A DNA stretch of 14,624 bases from an uncultured Eubacteriales bacterium (GTDB taxonomy: Bacteria; Bacillota; Clostridia; Oscillospirales; Oscillospiraceae), in NCBI GenBank assembly GCA_958402445.1, contig CATXTO010000046.1:1-14624 (forward strand). The letters are read 5' to 3'. Below are positions 7,755 through 14,598 of the stretch, in pieces. Numbering within the stretch: position 1 is the stretch's first letter; the number at the start of each line of letters is the position of its first letter. A program made the position numbers and the translations under genes. Below the pieces are notes generated by a model. The model was not told the origin of the DNA, did no database searches, and worked only from the letters and a program-made list of their open reading frames with translations.

Positions 7755-8927
7755 CTACTTTTTGTGCTTGGACGCCCAGTCCTTTTTGTTGACCTGGCGG
7801 GCGCGGGCCACGCCCAGCGCGCCGGCGGGCACATCCTGGGTGATGGCCGAGCCGGCGGCCAGGTAAGCCCCCTCCCCCACCCGGACCGGCGCCACCAGGC
7901 TGGTATTACAGCCAACAAAGACGCGGTCCTCCAGGGTCGTCCGGTGTTTCTCCACCCGGTCAAAATTTGCAGTGGCCACAAAACTTCCGATGTTGCAGTC
8001 CCGGCCCACTTCGCTGTCCCCCAAGTAGGCCAGATGAGAAATCAAAGTGCCGCAGCCCACCTGGGTATTTTTAATCTCCACAAAGGCGCCAGCCTTTACT
8101 TCCCGGTCCAGTCGTGCACCCGGGCGCAAATGGGCAAAGGGTCCCACCTGGCAGCCAGCGCCAATTTCAGCACCCTCCGCCTGAGAGGCGCGCACCACGG
8201 CCTCGTCACCCACGATAGTGTCCAGCAGGCAGGTGTCCGGACCAATGCGGCAGCCCGCGCCCACGTGGGTCGCGCCCTGCAAGATGGTGCCCGGCAGCAG
8301 CTCGGTCCCCGTCCCCACAGCGACCCAGGGACCTACATAGCAGTTGTCCAAATCCCAAATATCCACCCCCTGGCCGGCCAGACGGAACAATTGGTTTCTC
8401 ATCAATATTTTTTGCCAGGCCGGCAGCTCCATGGAGCTGGAGACAGCAAAAAATCCATCCTCCTCCCCACAAGCCTCGCCGGCCCGGACCAAAAGCGCGT
8501 CCACGGGGGCCCCCTGGTCCAGCGCTTCCATCAGGCGCAGCCGGTCCACCCGGCAGACGGCCCGGCGGGCGGCACCAGGATGAGCCGGTCTGGTCTCCGG
8601 CTCCGGCAGATACAAAGCGGGGCCTGTCACCACAGTCACCTGGGATTCCTCCTCCGGCGCCGTGGACAAAAATACGTGCAAAAGGTCCGCGGGAGATTGC
8701 TCCGCGCAGACCGTCACCGCCAGGTCCGCAGAGAAGCAGGCCCGAGCCTGCTCCAAAGCCTCCGGAGGTGCGACCAGAAAAAAACGGCGCACGCCGTCTC
8801 TGGCCAGAGCCGCGGCCAGCCAGGAGAGCAACGGGGCGCCCAGCACCCTGCGCAGCAGCAGAGGCCGATCCTCACCGGTTCTGTGTCTATCATCCGGAAC
8901 AAAAACCACTGCGGAATTCCCGAGCAT
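7755..8927 (-). CDS. glmU: GlmU-like protein: intact acetyltransferase half, degenerate uridylyltransferase half
   Basis: 390 residues against ~456 for normal GlmU, which acetylates glucosamine-1-phosphate and then makes UDP-GlcNAc for cell-wall precursors. The left-handed beta-helix (about 185-375) keeps the acetyltransferase residues: LRPG (267-270) with Arg268, VEIK (283-286) with Lys286, HLAYLGD (298-304) with His298 and Tyr301, Asn321 and Lys327. It ends ARARQVNKKDW as Firmicutes GlmU does. The N-terminal ~180 residues still align, but the nucleotide-binding LAAGxGTRM loop is absent. By my alignment PKVLH has become PLLLR (catalytic Lys lost), the metal-binding Gly-Asp has become Gly-Pro103, and the second metal ligand Asn has become Ser163. 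It is first in the run with prs, pth and mfd. ATG 8927 has AGGA 9 bases upstream. Inferred: acetyltransferase only, with another protein supplying uridylyl transfer. Confidence 0.88.
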   Translation of the reverse strand: MLGNSAVVFVPDDRHRTGEDRPLLLRRVLGAPLLSWLAAALARDGVRRFFLVAPPEALEQARACFSADLAVTVCAEQSPADLLHVFLSTAPEEESQVTVVTGPALYLPEPETRPAHPGAARRAVCRVDRLRLMEALDQGAPVDALLVRAGEACGEEDGFFAVSSSMELPAWQKILMRNQLFRLAGQGVDIWDLDNCYVGPWVAVGTGTELLPGTILQGATHVGAGCRIGPDTCLLDTIVGDEAVVRASQAEGAEIGAGCQVGPFAHLRPGARLDREVKAGAFVEIKNTQVGCGTLISHLAYLGDSEVGRDCNIGSFVATANFDRVEKHRTTLEDRVFVGCNTSLVAPVRVGEGAYLAAGSAITQDVPAGALGVARARQVNKKDWASKHKK

Positions 8928-9000
8928 GGCGTCTCATCCTTTCCTTAGTAAAAACGGCGGGTAAAAGCTTCCCTTACTCCACTGCGCGCGGAACAAAGTT

Positions 9001-9030
9001 ATTATAGCACCTTAGGCCGGGAAAAGGCAA
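9001..9030 (-). promoter_or_regulatory. Promoter of the glmU-prs-pth-mfd run
   Basis: On the minus strand, TTGCCT (9030-9025), 18 bases, then TATAAT (9006-9001) preceded by TGC, a full extended -10. Transcription would start near 8994, leaving a leader of about 67 bases before ATG 8927. It is divergent from the uvrA promoter. Confidence 0.75.
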
Positions 9031-9183
9031 CCATTTTCCAGAAGAAACTTCCGGAAATAAAGGCCCCGTTCCCGCCCGCGCTTCGACCCTGGACGCCTTG
9101 CCGGGATGTCCGCCGGCGATACATCTATCCATCGCTGGGCACGGTACAGGGAACGGCCCGCGGCCACCCGCGGAAACGCAACC
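9031..9183. other. Non-coding stretch in the glmU/uvrA divergent region
   Basis: GC-rich sequence between the glmU promoter and the first palindromic element. I see no convincing gene, RNA gene or promoter. Short open frames here run into the palindromic repeats and look spurious. Confidence 0.6.
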
Positions 9184-9264
9184 TGTAGGGGCGACCTGCG
9201 GTCGCCCACCTGAATGTACCGCCGATGTCATAGGGGTTGCGGGCGTGCACAGCTCGCCCCTACA
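9184..9264 (+). repeat. Palindromic repeat element, full length (81 bp)
   Basis: The ends are TGTAGGGGCG and CGCCCCTACA; the left hairpin is GGGCGACC tgc GGTCGCCC; the spacer is 33 bp (9208-9240), unrelated to the spacers at 217-250 and 14421-14453. The right hairpin is mixed: the left arm GGGCGTGC belongs to one version and the right arm GCTCGCCC to the other, leaving one mismatch. It lies upstream of uvrA in the same orientation as all other copies. Confidence 0.8.
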
Positions 9265-9285
9265 GGAGGTGAACGGCAGCGCTTC

Positions 9286-9314
9286 TGTAGGGGCGACCTG
9301 CGGCCGCCCCTACG
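9286..9314 (+). repeat. Palindromic repeat element, minimal solo form
   Basis: TGTAGGGGCGACC is followed almost at once by CGCCCCTACG. The GTAGGGGCG and CGCCCCTAC arms (9287-9295, 9305-9313) are exact complements around a short, mostly pairable centre. It looks like an element reduced to its two ends, 22 bases after the full copy at 9184-9264. Confidence 0.7.
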
Positions 9315-9363
9315 GTCCCTTGCCGGCAAATCCACTGCCGAAGGATTTCTTTTCAAACTCCTA

Positions 9364-9392
9364 TTGTGAAGCCCCGCGAATAATGGTATAAT
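9364..9392 (+). promoter_or_regulatory. Promoter of uvrA
   Basis: TTGTGA (9364-9369), 17 bases, then a perfect TATAAT (9387-9392) preceded by TGG, an extended -10. Transcription would begin near 9399, about 30 bases before the ATG. I looked for a LexA-type GAAC-N4-GTTC site and found none. Confidence 0.8.
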
Positions 9393-9428
9393 ATACGGAA
9401 CACGAAATTTACATGTTAGGAGCCATGC

Positions 9429-12299
9429 ATGAAAGACGCGATCACTGTAAAGGGTGCCAGGGAGAACAATCTGAAGGATGTGGACCTGACTATTCCCCGG
9501 GACAAGCTGGTGGTTTTCACTGGCTTATCCGGCTCTGGAAAGTCCTCCTTGGCTTTTGATACTATTTACGCCGAGGGCCAGCGGCGCTATGTGGAGTCTC
9601 TATCCTCCTACGCCCGCCAGTTCCTGGGCCAGATGGACAAACCGGACGTGGACGCCATCGACGGGCTCTCCCCCGCCATCTCCATCGACCAAAAGACCAC
9701 CTCCAAAAATCCCCGCTCCACCGTGGGCACCGTGACGGAGATTTACGACTACCTGCGCCTGCTCTGGGCTCGAGTGGGCGTGCCCCACTGCCCCAAGTGC
9801 GGCAAGGAAATCCGCCGGCAGACCATCGATCAGATTGTAGACCGGGTTATGGCGCTGCCGGAGGGCACCAAGTTCCTGGTTCTCTCTCCCGTCATTCGGG
9901 GCAAAAAGGGCGAACACCGGAAGGTCCTGGAGGACGCCCGCAAGAGTGGGTTCCCCCGGGTCCGGGTGGACGGCATTCTCTACGACTTGGGGGAGGACGT
10001 CGCCTGTGAGAAAAATAAAAAGCACACCATTGAACTGGTGGTGGACCGTCTGGTGCTGCGGCCCGACCTGCGGCGCCGGCTCACGGATTCCATCGAGACT
10101 GCCTGCGCCCATGCCGGTGGCCTGGTGGTGATTCATCTGCCCGATGCCGGGGAGGACCTGGACTTTTCTCAAAACTATGCCTGCGACGACTGCGGCATCA
10201 GTTTATCGGAGCTGTCCCCCCGGATGTTTTCCTTTAACAATCCCTACGGCGCCTGCCCGGAGTGCTCCGGCCTGGGATTCCGGCTCAAGGCGGACCCGGC
10301 TCTGGCGATTCCGGACCCCAGCCGCTCCATTCTGGAGGGCGGCATTCAGATCTCCGGCTGGGCCAACGCCCGGACCGATTCCATTTTTCGCATGTACTTT
10401 GACGCCCTGGCGAAAAAATATCACTTCTCCCTCACAGAGCCCATCTCCGCCTTGTCTAAGGAGGTTATGGATGTAATCCTCTATGGAACCAAGGGGGAAA
10501 AGCTGAAGCTGTACTATGACCGGGGGACCGGGCGGGGCGTTCTGGAGCAGCCCTTTGAGGGGATCCTCAACAACCTGGAGCGGCGGTATCGCGAGACCCA
10601 GTCCGACGCCATGCGCAAGGAGCTGGAGGAGTGTATGTCCACCTCTCCCTGCCCCCATTGTCACGGGGACCGCCTGTCGGATATTGCCCGGGCCGTCACG
10701 GTGAACGGCATGGGCCTGGCGGACTTCTGCCGGCTGCCCGTGATGCAGGCCTTGACCTTCCTGGAGGGCCTGCACCTTCAGGGCAACGAGGTCATGATCG
10801 CCGCGCCCATTCTCAAGGAGATCGAGGCCCGGCTGGGCTTCCTCCGGGACGTGGGCCTGCAATACCTGACCCTCAGCCGCAGCGCCGGCACCCTCTCGGG
10901 GGGTGAGAGCCAGCGTATCCGCCTGGCCACACAGATCGGTTCGTCCCTTATGGGCGTTTTGTATATCCTGGACGAGCCCTCCATCGGCCTGCATCAGCGG
11001 GACAATGGCCGGCTGCTGGAGACCTTAAAGCGCTTGCGGGACCTGGGAAACACCCTCATCGTGGTGGAGCACGACGAGGATACCATGCGGGCGTCGGACT
11101 ATATCGTGGACGTGGGACCGGGCGCCGGGGTTCACGGGGGACAGATCGTGGCCGCGGGCACTCCGGAGGAGATCATGGACTGTCCCAGTTCCATCACCGG
11201 CCAATACCTCTCCGGCACAAAAAAAATTCCCGTCCCCGCCCAACGGCGGGCCGGAAATGGCAACTTCCTCACGGTGGAGGGCGCCCGGGAAAACAACTTG
11301 CAGGACATCACGGTGTCCATCCCCCTGGGGACCTTCACCTGCGTCACCGGCGTCTCCGGCTCCGGCAAATCCAGCCTGGTCAACGAGGTTCTCTACAAGA
11401 CCCTGGCAGCCAAGCTCAACCGGGCCCGGACCCGTCCGGGCGCCTGCCGGGCCATCACGGGCTTGGAGCACCTGGACAAGGTCATCGACATCGACCAGAG
11501 CCCCATCGGCCGGACGCCCCGGTCCAATCCCGCCACCTACACGGGGCTGTTCAACGACATCCGGGACCTGTTCGCCTCCACCGCCGACGCGAAAATGCGG
11601 GGCTATGGGCCCGGGCGGTTCAGCTTCAATGTAAAGGGCGGGCGGTGCGAGGCCTGCTGCGGCGACGGTTTGGTGAAAATTGAGATGCACTTCCTGCCGG
11701 ACGTGTACGTCCCCTGCGAGGTCTGCCGGGGCAAGCGGTACAACCGGGAAACCCTGGAGGTGCTCTATAAGGGAAAAAACATCTCCGACGTGCTGGAGAT
11801 GACCGCGGAGGAGGCGGTGGAGTTCTTCGAAAACCTGCCCCGCATCCGACACAAGGTCCAGACGCTGGTGGACGTGGGCCTGGGCTACATCAAGCTGGGC
11901 CAGGCATCCACCACCCTGTCCGGCGGGGAGGCCCAGCGGGTGAAGCTGGCCACGGAATTGGCCAAACGCTCCACGGGCTCCACCATCTACATCCTGGACG
12001 AGCCCACCACCGGCCTGCACACCGCCGACGTGCACAAGCTCATTGAGGTGCTCCAGGCCTTGGTGGACGCGGGCAACACCGTGGTGGTCATCGAGCACAA
12101 CCTGGACGTGATCAAGACCGCGGACTACCTCATCGACCTGGGCCCGGAGGGCGGCGACGGGGGCGGCATGGTGGTGGCCACCGGCACGCCGGAGGAGCTG
12201 GCCGTCCATCCCGACAGCTTCACGGGGCAATATCTCCGGGGCGCGTTGGAAGCGTCTCCCTCCCAGCCGGAGCCCTCCGACAACACATCGCCGGCCTGA
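9429..12299 (+). CDS. uvrA: Excinuclease ABC subunit A (UvrA)
   Basis: 956 residues, slightly longer than the usual ~940. UvrA is the damage-sensing dimeric ATPase of nucleotide excision repair; it loads UvrB and is recruited by Mfd. Two ABC modules are seen. The first has Walker A GLSGSGKSS (32-40), a zinc site Cys252/Cys255/Cys276/Cys279, signature LSGGESQR (489-496) and ILDEPSIGLH (513-522). The second has GVSGSGKSS (641-649), the Cys740/Cys743/Cys763/Cys766 zinc module, LSGGEAQR (830-837) and ILDEPTTGLH (855-864). All these residues look intact. ATG 9429 follows AGGAG (9418-9422) by 6 bases; an ATG at 9425 is out of frame. It is transcribed alone, divergent from the run that ends with mfd and convergent with the kinase-like gene. 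Its stop codon lies inside the terminator hairpin. Confidence 0.98.
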   Translation: MKDAITVKGARENNLKDVDLTIPRDKLVVFTGLSGSGKSSLAFDTIYAEGQRRYVESLSSYARQFLGQMDKPDVDAIDGLSPAISIDQKTTSKNPRSTVGTVTEIYDYLRLLWARVGVPHCPKCGKEIRRQTIDQIVDRVMALPEGTKFLVLSPVIRGKKGEHRKVLEDARKSGFPRVRVDGILYDLGEDVACEKNKKHTIELVVDRLVLRPDLRRRLTDSIETACAHAGGLVVIHLPDAGEDLDFSQNYACDDCGISLSELSPRMFSFNNPYGACPECSGLGFRLKADPALAIPDPSRSILEGGIQISGWANARTDSIFRMYFDALAKKYHFSLTEPISALSKEVMDVILYGTKGEKLKLYYDRGTGRGVLEQPFEGILNNLERRYRETQSDAMRKELEECMSTSPCPHCHGDRLSDIARAVTVNGMGLADFCRLPVMQALTFLEGLHLQGNEVMIAAPILKEIEARLGFLRDVGLQYLTLSRSAGTLSGGESQRIRLATQIGSSLMGVLYILDEPSIGLHQRDNGRLLETLKRLRDLGNTLIVVEHDEDTMRASDYIVDVGPGAGVHGGQIVAAGTPEEIMDCPSSITGQYLSGTKKIPVPAQRRAGNGNFLTVEGARENNLQDITVSIPLGTFTCVTGVSGSGKSSLVNEVLYKTLAAKLNRARTRPGACRAITGLEHLDKVIDIDQSPIGRTPRSNPATYTGLFNDIRDLFASTADAKMRGYGPGRFSFNVKGGRCEACCGDGLVKIEMHFLPDVYVPCEVCRGKRYNRETLEVLYKGKNISDVLEMTAEEAVEFFENLPRIRHKVQTLVDVGLGYIKLGQASTTLSGGEAQRVKLATELAKRSTGSTIYILDEPTTGLHTADVHKLIEVLQALVDAGNTVVVIEHNLDVIKTADYLIDLGPEGGDGGGMVVATGTPEELAVHPDSFTGQYLRGALEASPSQPEPSDNTSPA

Positions 12300-12316
12300 G
12301 CGTCCTCAGGCCGGCG
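12289..12316. terminator. Shared hairpin between convergent uvrA and kinase-like gene
   Basis: A perfect 12-bp inverted repeat, CGCCGGCCTGAG and CTCAGGCCGGCG, with the 4-base loop CGTC. The left arm contains the last uvrA codons and its TGA; the right arm ends 11 bases before the other gene's stop. Neither side has a T run, so it may stop both transcripts by structure or protect both 3' ends. Confidence 0.7.
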
Positions 12317-12327
12317 CAATGGATGCA

Positions 12328-13407
12328 TCAATTAATCTTGCTCACGTCGAAGGCGGCGTCCGGCAGCACGTCGGACAGCTCGATGAGGCAATGGTCCCGT
12401 TCCCCGGCGTAATCCACGGGAACCCGGGGGGAGCGGAGCTGCAGCTCCGGCCTGGTCTTCAGGTCCAGCGAAATCGCCGCCATGGTACCGCCTCCCGCTT
12501 CGGGACCGATCAGCACCGCGCCGCCGTGCATGGCGGCCACCTGCCGCACCAGCAGCAGGCCCAAGCCGATGCCATGGCGGCCATCTTCTATGGTGGGGGT
12601 TCTTCGGTATCGGGAGAACAGGCTCTGCCGCACCTCCTGGGCCAGGCCCTCTCCGCTGTCCAGGATCCGCAGGACCGCTTTGCTGCCCGCCAATTCCACC
12701 CGGGCGGCGATTCGCCCCCCCTTGGGCGTGTAACGCAGGGCGTTGGACAGCAGGTTGTACACCGCCCGCTCCAGTTTTGACCGGTCAATGGCGGCAAACA
12801 CGGGCTGCGCCGGCCGGGTAAAGGCGATTAAGACCTCCTTACCCTGGCAGAGGGTCTGGGCCTTATGGAAAAGCTCTGCGAAATAGGCGCCCAGCTCCGT
12901 CTCCTCCAGATTCGGCGCAGCCATCACCTGGTACTGCTCCGCATCCGCCATATTGCCCACGATGCGAAGAAGCTGGTACAGCCCCTGGTTAATCCAGGCC
13001 ATCTGCTGCGCGATTGCCGGGTCCTCCATCTTGCTCAGGGCGGGAAACAGCCGGTCCGTGGCCGTCATGATATTGCCCAGGGGCCTGCGCAGATTCTGCG
13101 CGGCCAGGGCCATCATTTGCAGTCCCTCCTGCTCCTGGTCCAGAAGAAACACGGATGTCCCATCCATAATATGAACGGCGGCGCCTCGGGTTGCCCCCAT
13201 GACCCGCACGGTCAGCCAAAGGCAGCCGTCGGTAAATGCGGCGTATTCCTCCGCCCCCGTCAGCAGCAGGGGGGCCACCGCCTGCCCCATTTCGATCATC
13301 TGTTTTTGCGCGGCCTGATTGACAAAGGTAATCCGGCCCGCGCTGGCCGCAAACGCGGGCCTATCAAAAAGCTCTAATCCAGCTTGCCAATCGTACGATT
13401 GTACCAT
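12328..13407 (-). CDS. Soluble histidine-kinase-like protein lacking the phosphoacceptor histidine
   Basis: 359 residues, no membrane segment or signal peptide. About 15-90 resembles a degenerate PAS-type sensory domain, 95-165 a dimerisation helix pair, and 205-315 a HATPase domain. The ATP site looks complete: N-box NLLSNAL (218-224), DSGEG (250-254) and GIGLGL (279-284). At the H-box, where kinases have S-H-E-L-R-T-P-L, this protein reads A-Q-N-L-R-R-P-L (103-110), so Gln104 (codon CAG) replaces the histidine. It could be a pseudokinase, a non-His ATPase regulator, or a kinase that phosphorylates something else. No response regulator is adjacent. ATG 13407 has AGGAGGAG 4 bases upstream; the longer frame to 13503 has no comparable signal. 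It converges on uvrA and diverges from the RadC-family gene. Confidence 0.85.
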   Translation of the reverse strand: MVQSYDWQAGLELFDRPAFAASAGRITFVNQAAQKQMIEMGQAVAPLLLTGAEEYAAFTDGCLWLTVRVMGATRGAAVHIMDGTSVFLLDQEQEGLQMMALAAQNLRRPLGNIMTATDRLFPALSKMEDPAIAQQMAWINQGLYQLLRIVGNMADAEQYQVMAAPNLEETELGAYFAELFHKAQTLCQGKEVLIAFTRPAQPVFAAIDRSKLERAVYNLLSNALRYTPKGGRIAARVELAGSKAVLRILDSGEGLAQEVRQSLFSRYRRTPTIEDGRHGIGLGLLLVRQVAAMHGGAVLIGPEAGGGTMAAISLDLKTRPELQLRSPRVPVDYAGERDHCLIELSDVLPDAAFDVSKIN

Positions 13408-13515
13408 GGTTCTCCTCCTGTCCCACGGGATGCCAGTCGGGGCATGCCCTTCCTGTCTAGGATGCGCAGAATTCAAAATTCCCCCGCAGAAAAATTCTTC
13501 CACTCGTCCGTCACT

Positions 13516-13553
13516 TTTCGACAGTTTTCATCTTTTGTCCTATTCTATCGAAA
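13516..13553. promoter_or_regulatory. Near-perfect inverted repeat around the radC promoter
   Basis: TTTCGACAG (13516-13524) and CTATCGAAA (13545-13553) are complementary at 8 of 9 positions with 20 bases between. One arm covers the -35 and the other overlaps the end of the -10. It could be an operator for a dimeric regulator in this divergent region, but it may be chance. Confidence 0.3.
13518..13546 (+). promoter_or_regulatory. Putative promoter of the radC-family gene
   Basis: TCGACA (13518-13523), 17 bases, then TATTCT (13541-13546). The -35 matches consensus at 5 of 6 and the -10 at 4 of 6. The start point would be about 50 bases before ATG 13602. No equally good promoter was found for the divergent kinase-like gene. 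Confidence 0.4.
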
Positions 13554-13601
13554 TTGGCAGAAAATAGCAAGTATTTTACGTATTCAATTGGGAGGTACAA
13601 C

Positions 13602-14303
13602 ATGTCCATCCACCAAGGTCACCGGGAGCGGCTGAAGAACCGATTTCGACAGGAAGGATTGGACAACTTTGACGAAATTCAGGTGCTAGAGCTGCTCCTA
13701 TTTTATGCAATCCCACAAAAAGACACCAATCCTATCGCCCACGCGCTGCTGGACCGATTCGGCTCTTTCGCCGGTGTCCTGGAGGCGCCGACAACCGATC
13801 TGGAGCAGGTGCCTGGCATCGGCGCCCACGCCTCCACCCTCATCGCCCTGATCACCGCAGCCGCCCGGTTCTATCAGGTCCACCGGGCCTCCAAGGCCGA
13901 ACTCCTCACCACGGTGGAGCAGTGCGGAAATTATCTGGTGCCTCAATTCTTCGGCCGGCGGGACGAGACCGTGTGTGTATTGTGCCTGGATGCCAAGTGC
14001 AAGGTGCTTTCCTGCCGCATGTTCGGGGAGGGCAGCGCCGATTCCACCGGCGTTCCCATCCGCAACATCGTGGCCCACGCCCTATCCCTGAACGCCAGCA
14101 CCGTGGTTTTGGCCCACAATCACCCCAGCGGCATCGCCCTGCCCTCGGAGCAGGACGTGTCGGTTACCCGGCTGCTGGACGCCGCTCTGCGGGCGGTGGA
14201 TATCGTTCTGGCGGATCATATCATCGTGGCCGACGGGGATTTCGTCTCTCTCGTGCAGTCGGGCCTGCTCCAGCGGTGGGATCACGGCGCATATTTCCGG
14301 TGA
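13602..14303 (+). CDS. radC: RadC-family JAB/MPN metalloprotease-fold protein
   Basis: 233 residues, close to E. coli RadC (222). The N-terminal helix-hairpin-helix part (about 1-85) includes VPGIGAHAS. The C-terminal JAB/MPN domain (about 105-233) has the metal motif HNHPSG followed by Asp, with the spacing H-x-H-x10-D intact, and DHIIVADGDFVSLVQSG at the end. Where many RadC proteins have Pro-Arg-Glu in the preceding helix, this one reads Ile-Arg-Asn. The family was linked to DNA repair, but that assignment has been questioned and the true activity is unknown. ATG 13602 is chosen because GGGAGG (13590-13595) precedes it by 6 bases; the open frame extends back to 13554 without such a site. 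It lies divergent from the kinase-like gene and is followed at once by a strong terminator. Confidence 0.92.
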   Translation: MSIHQGHRERLKNRFRQEGLDNFDEIQVLELLLFYAIPQKDTNPIAHALLDRFGSFAGVLEAPTTDLEQVPGIGAHASTLIALITAAARFYQVHRASKAELLTTVEQCGNYLVPQFFGRRDETVCVLCLDAKCKVLSCRMFGEGSADSTGVPIRNIVAHALSLNASTVVLAHNHPSGIALPSEQDVSVTRLLDAALRAVDIVLADHIIVADGDFVSLVQSGLLQRWDHGAYFR

Positions 14304-14310
14304 CTTGTCC

Positions 14311-14340
14311 GGGGCGGTCATGGACCGCCCCTATTTTTTT
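14311..14340 (+). terminator. Intrinsic terminator of the radC-family gene
   Basis: A perfect 9-bp stem GGGGCGGTC / GACCGCCCC with a 3-base loop, followed by TATTTTTTT. It starts 8 bases after the stop codon. Textbook rho-independent structure. Confidence 0.95.
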
Positions 14341-14396
14341 GTTACACCTCTGTTCGGATGACCTGCCCGCCAGCATGGAATCCTAAAATCACGGCA

Positions 14397-14477
14397 TGTA
14401 GGGGCGACCTGCGGTCGCCCGCTGGGACCTCTCTACCACACCGGCACCTTTACGGGCGTGCAAAGCACGCCCCTACA
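14397..14477 (+). repeat. Palindromic repeat element, tandem copy 1 (81 bp)
   Basis: The ends are TGTAGGGGCG and CGCCCCTACA, with left hairpin GGGCGACC tgc GGTCGCCC, a 33-bp spacer (14421-14453), and right hairpin GGGCGTGC aaa GCACGCCC. It is followed by a 20-bp linker before the next copy. A short open frame crosses it but only translates the repeat; I do not regard it as a gene. Confidence 0.85.
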
Positions 14478-14497
14478 TCTTCTTTTCGATGCGTTTC

Positions 14498-14578
14498 TGT
14501 AGGGGCGACCTGGGGTCGCCCGCTGGGACCTCTCTACCACACCGGCAGCTTTACGGGCGTGCAAAGCACGCCCCTACG
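14498..14578 (+). repeat. Palindromic repeat element, tandem copy 2 (81 bp)
   Basis: It begins exactly 101 bp after copy 1 and is nearly identical to it, including the spacer, which differs by one base (CACC versus CAGC). The hairpin loop is tgg instead of tgc and the last base is G instead of A. A linker very like the first follows (14579-14598). Confidence 0.85.
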
Positions 14579-14598
14579 TTTTCTTTTCGATGCGTTTC

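Noticed and set aside
9364..9428. LexA/SOS box upstream of uvrA
   Set aside because: uvrA is often SOS-controlled, but I could not find a GAAC-N4-GTTC-type site between promoter and start.
10203..12230. Large minus-strand open frames inside uvrA
   Set aside because: They are antisense to a complete, well-conserved UvrA and have no recognisable domains; expected in GC-rich coding DNA.
12328..13503. Longer kinase-like protein starting at 13503
   Set aside because: The extra residues are not kinase-like, and ATG 13407 has an excellent AGGAGGAG site immediately upstream.
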